A stretch of 64,000 nt of DNA. Origin: Granulicatella adiacens ATCC 49175. GTDB lineage: Bacteria; Bacillota; Bacilli; Lactobacillales; Aerococcaceae. The stretch is taken from assembly GCF_025150565.1 (NCBI RefSeq), contig NZ_CP102283.1:1550001-1614000 (forward strand), in the 5' to 3' direction. Below, piece after piece: positions 61,544-64,000 of this stretch; position 1 is the first letter of the stretch; every line of letters begins with the position of its first letter. The position numbers were made by a program, and so were the translations under genes. The notes under the pieces were generated by a model that saw only the letters and a program-made list of their open reading frames with translations, did not search any database and had not been told where the DNA came from.

Positions 61544-64000
61544 TTATGCTTTTACTGCTTCTTTTTTAGGAGCGACTTTTGTTTCTTTAATCGTCACTTT
61601 CCCTTTTTGAGAACCGATTGTTACTTTTTGTCCGAAGCGAACTTCTCCACTGAGGAGTGCTTCACTAAGTGGGTCTTCGATTTTCTTTTGAATTGCACGA
61701 CGAATTGGGCGTGCCCCATATTCTGGATCGAATCCTTCTTCTGCGATTAAATCAATCACACCAGAAGTAAATTTCAATTCGATATTGAGTTCCGCAAGAC
61801 GAGTCTTAATGTCTTTTGTCATCAATTGAACGATTTGACGTAGTTCAGGTTTCGTTAATTTATGGAAGACGATAATTTCGTCGATACGGTTTAATAGCTC
61901 TGGACGGAACGCATTCTTCAACTCTTCGCGAATGCGTTTTTCCATTGCGGCATGGTCATGTTGTACGGTTTTCGCACCGAAACCAACTGATTTTTCATCT
62001 CTTAGAGCCGTTGCCCCAAGGTTTGATGTCATGATTAGAATCGTATTTCTGAAGTCGACTTTACGTCCTTTCGAATCTGTCAAATGTCCATCATCTAAGA
62101 CTTGTAATAAGATATTAAACACATCTGGGTGGGCTTTTTCAATTTCATCTAAAAGAATCACAGAGTAAGGTTTGTTGCGAATCTTCTCTGTTAATTGTCC
62201 GCCTTCATCGAATCCAACGTATCCTGGAGGTGAACCCACTAAACGGCTAACCGCGTGTTTCTCCATGTACTCAGACATATCGATACGAACGAGCGCGTCT
62301 TGGTCGCCAAACATCGCTTCTGCTAGAGTTTTAGCTAACTCTGTCTTACCAACCCCTGTAGATCCAAGGAATAAGAATGAACCGATTGGACGTTTTGGAT
62401 CCTTCAATCCGCTACGAGCACGGCGAATCGAACGAGCGACCGCTGAAACGGCTTCTTCTTGTCCAATCACTCGTTGGTGCAATTCTTTTTCAAGATGTAC
62501 CAGACGTTCACTTTCTTTTTTCTCCATTTGTTTCAATGGAATTCCTGTCCATTGCGATACCACTTCTGCGATATCTTCGTCTGTGATGGCTGCGACGAAT
62601 TCTTGTTTGGCTTCAACTTCTACTTTCTTGCGTAGTTTTTCAAGCTTGTCGCGTTTGGCTTGTTCTTTCTTGCGTAAACGAGCTGCTTCTTCGAATTTTT
62701 GCTCACGAATCGCTTCGTCTTTCTTCACTGCTAGTTCTGCCACTTCTACTTCGAGTTTTTGAAGCGGTGAGTGTTTGCCACTACGATCTAGTCGAGCTTT
62801 AGCTGCTGTTTCGTCCATCAAGTCGATAGCTTTATCTGGTAATTTACGAGACGTAATATAACGGACTGATAATTGAACTGCTGCTTCAATCGCTGCGTCA
62901 GTGATTTCCACGCGGTGATGCTCTTCATAACGTTTGCGAAGGCCTTTTAAGATTTCAACGGTATCATCTGCACTCGGTTCATTCACTTGAATGGAGGCAA
63001 ATCGACGCTCTAATGCAGCATCTTTCTCAATATATTTTTGATACTCGTCTAAAGTTGTTGCCCCAATGACTTGGATTTCTCCACGGGCAAGCGCTGGTTT
63101 TAAGATATTAGAAGCATCAATCGAACCTTCCGCTCCACCTGCGCCAATCAACGTATGCAACTCATCAATAAAGAGAATCACATCTTGTTCACGGTACACT
63201 TCATCCAAAATTTTCTTCATGCGCTCTTCGAATTCACCACGATATTTCGTTCCAGCAACGACTGCACCCATATCTAACATCATTAAGCGCTTCTCAGCGA
63301 TTTCTTCAGGAACTTCACCAGAAACCATTCGTTGAGCCAACCCTTCGACAATAGCTGTTTTACCAACACCTGGTTCCCCAACAAGGACTGGATTATTTTT
63401 CGTACGACGACTAATGATTTGAATAATACGACGTACTTCTTCTTCACGACCAACCACTGGATCAATCTTACCTTGGCGCGCTAGTTCTGTTAAATCACGT
63501 GCTAATCCATTTAATGTAGGCGTTCCCTCTTGGCTAGATTCTTGGCGAGCTTTTCTTTTAGCAGCTCCTGAATTAGCTGGTTGAATTCCTATTTTCCCGT
63601 AGATTTCTTTCATTAATTCTTGAGGGTCAACTTGGTTATCACGAAGAATCTTCGTTGCTAATACTTCCTCACGTAATAAGGCTAATAATAAGTGTTCTGT
63701 TCCAACTTGTGGCACTTCGAGGCGTTTTGCTTCATCTGTAGCAGATAAAATCACCTTTTTTGCTCTAGGAGAATAAGGCATTAAATAAGGATCCATCTGT
63801 TTACGGTTTGAGCCATATCCAGTCAGTGATTCGATTTCCGTACGAACAATTTCTGCTGTGAGGCCTGCTGCACGTAGTACATGACCAGCAATCCCTTCTT
63901 GTTCCAAGATTAATCCTAATAATAAATGCTCTGTTCCAACAGCCTGATGCTTAAATAAAATAGCTTCTCTAGCAGCTAAAACCATCGCACTTTTTGCTTT
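61544..64000 (-). CDS. clpC: Clp protease ATP-binding subunit ClpC, 5' end outside the window
   Basis: 818 residues visible; the frame is open through base 64000 ([14 protein letters not shown]), so only about the first dozen residues are missing. Two Clp_N repeats ([21 protein letters not shown] and [20 protein letters not shown]), first AAA+ module with [15 protein letters not shown], a UVR/coiled-coil middle domain ([24 protein letters not shown]) that marks ClpC, and second AAA+ module with [19 protein letters not shown]. It unfolds substrates for ClpP and is normally CtsR-regulated; its promoter, and a possible ctsR gene, would be to the right. Confidence 0.95.
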   Translation of the reverse strand, partial: KAKSAMVLAAREAILFKHQAVGTEHLLLGLILEQEGIAGHVLRAAGLTAEIVRTEIESLTGYGSNRKQMDPYLMPYSPRAKKVILSATDEAKRLEVPQVGTEHLLLALLREEVLATKILRDNQVDPQELMKEIYGKIGIQPANSGAAKRKARQESSQEGTPTLNGLARDLTELARQGKIDPVVGREEEVRRIIQIISRRTKNNPVLVGEPGVGKTAIVEGLAQRMVSGEVPEEIAEKRLMMLDMGAVVAGTKYRGEFEERMKKILDEVYREQDVILFIDELHTLIGAGGAEGSIDASNILKPALARGEIQVIGATTLDEYQKYIEKDAALERRFASIQVNEPSADDTVEILKGLRKRYEEHHRVEITDAAIEAAVQLSVRYITSRKLPDKAIDLMDETAAKARLDRSGKHSPLQKLEVEVAELAVKKDEAIREQKFEEAARLRKKEQAKRDKLEKLRKKVEVEAKQEFVAAITDEDIAEVVSQWTGIPLKQMEKKESERLVHLEKELHQRVIGQEEAVSAVARSIRRARSGLKDPKRPIGSFLFLGSTGVGKTELAKTLAEAMFGDQDALVRIDMSEYMEKHAVSRLVGSPPGYVGFDEGGQLTEKIRNKPYSVILLDEIEKAHPDVFNILLQVLDDGHLTDSKGRKVDFRNTILIMTSNLGATALRDEKSVGFGAKTVQHDHAAMEKRIREELKNAFRPELLNRIDEIIVFHKLTKPELRQIVQLMTKDIKTRLAELNIELKFTSGVIDLIAEEGFDPEYGARPIRRAIQKKIEDPLSEALLSGEVRFGQKVTIGSQKGKVTIKETKVAPKKEAVKA

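Overview
The window comes from a low-GC Gram-positive chromosome. The gene content (MreB/Mbl pair, ClpC/ClpP with CtsR and T-box control, NrdD/NrdG, an LPXTG surface protein, a histidine-triad Zn protein, PepC/PepF) points to the Lactobacillales. Carnobacteriaceae such as Granulicatella is my best guess, but the genus is inferred from gene content only. Most genes run on the minus strand.

Layout. 1-1.3 kb: 3' part of an Mga-type regulator and a tRNA-Lys(CTT). 1.4-10.2 kb: acpS-alr-mazF, nrdD-nrdG behind NrdR-type boxes, an N-acetylhexosamine kinase-like gene, a flavinylated fumarate-reductase-type lipoprotein and clpP. 10.2-14.7 kb: cell-shape genes (epuA-mbl and mreBCD). 15-18 kb: an LPXTG adhesin with five 114-residue Cna-B-like repeats. 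18.5-25.4 kb: cold-shock protein, radC, folC, valS with a Val T-box leader, and an esterase.

25.5-35.9 kb is the most unusual part. It is a one-directional array of 13 paralogous ~141-residue exported proteins, two of them broken, bracketed by five paralogous ~218-residue membrane proteins (DUF443/'tandem five-TM'-like), one double-domain DUF1310-like protein and a broken lipoprotein gene. It looks like a multigene immunity or surface-exposed family that expands by tandem duplication and module exchange. No toxin gene is present in the window.

36-49 kb: lplA, an intact IS3-family element (1468 bp, TTT target duplication) beside a decayed CPBP protease gene, an intact CPBP protease, cshA, murF-ddl, lemA-htpX, a SUKH-domain protein and cdd. 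49.6-64 kb: a fused ABC ATPase/permease, pepC, a Pht-type histidine-triad protein, a marR-SRPBCC operon with a perfect palindromic operator, pepF, a PucR-type regulator and clpC running off the right edge.

Four intergenic regions (near 37.3, 42.5, 52.5 and 58.6 kb) carry members of what appears to be one family of large structured elements. Each has a long imperfect outer stem of element-specific sequence enclosing small hairpins. Two short blocks (TGYGAATTA and TTTGARGCTY) are conserved exactly on either side of the central hairpin. I do not recognise this family. A separate 124-bp GC-rich tandem repeat lies beside one copy, downstream of pepC.
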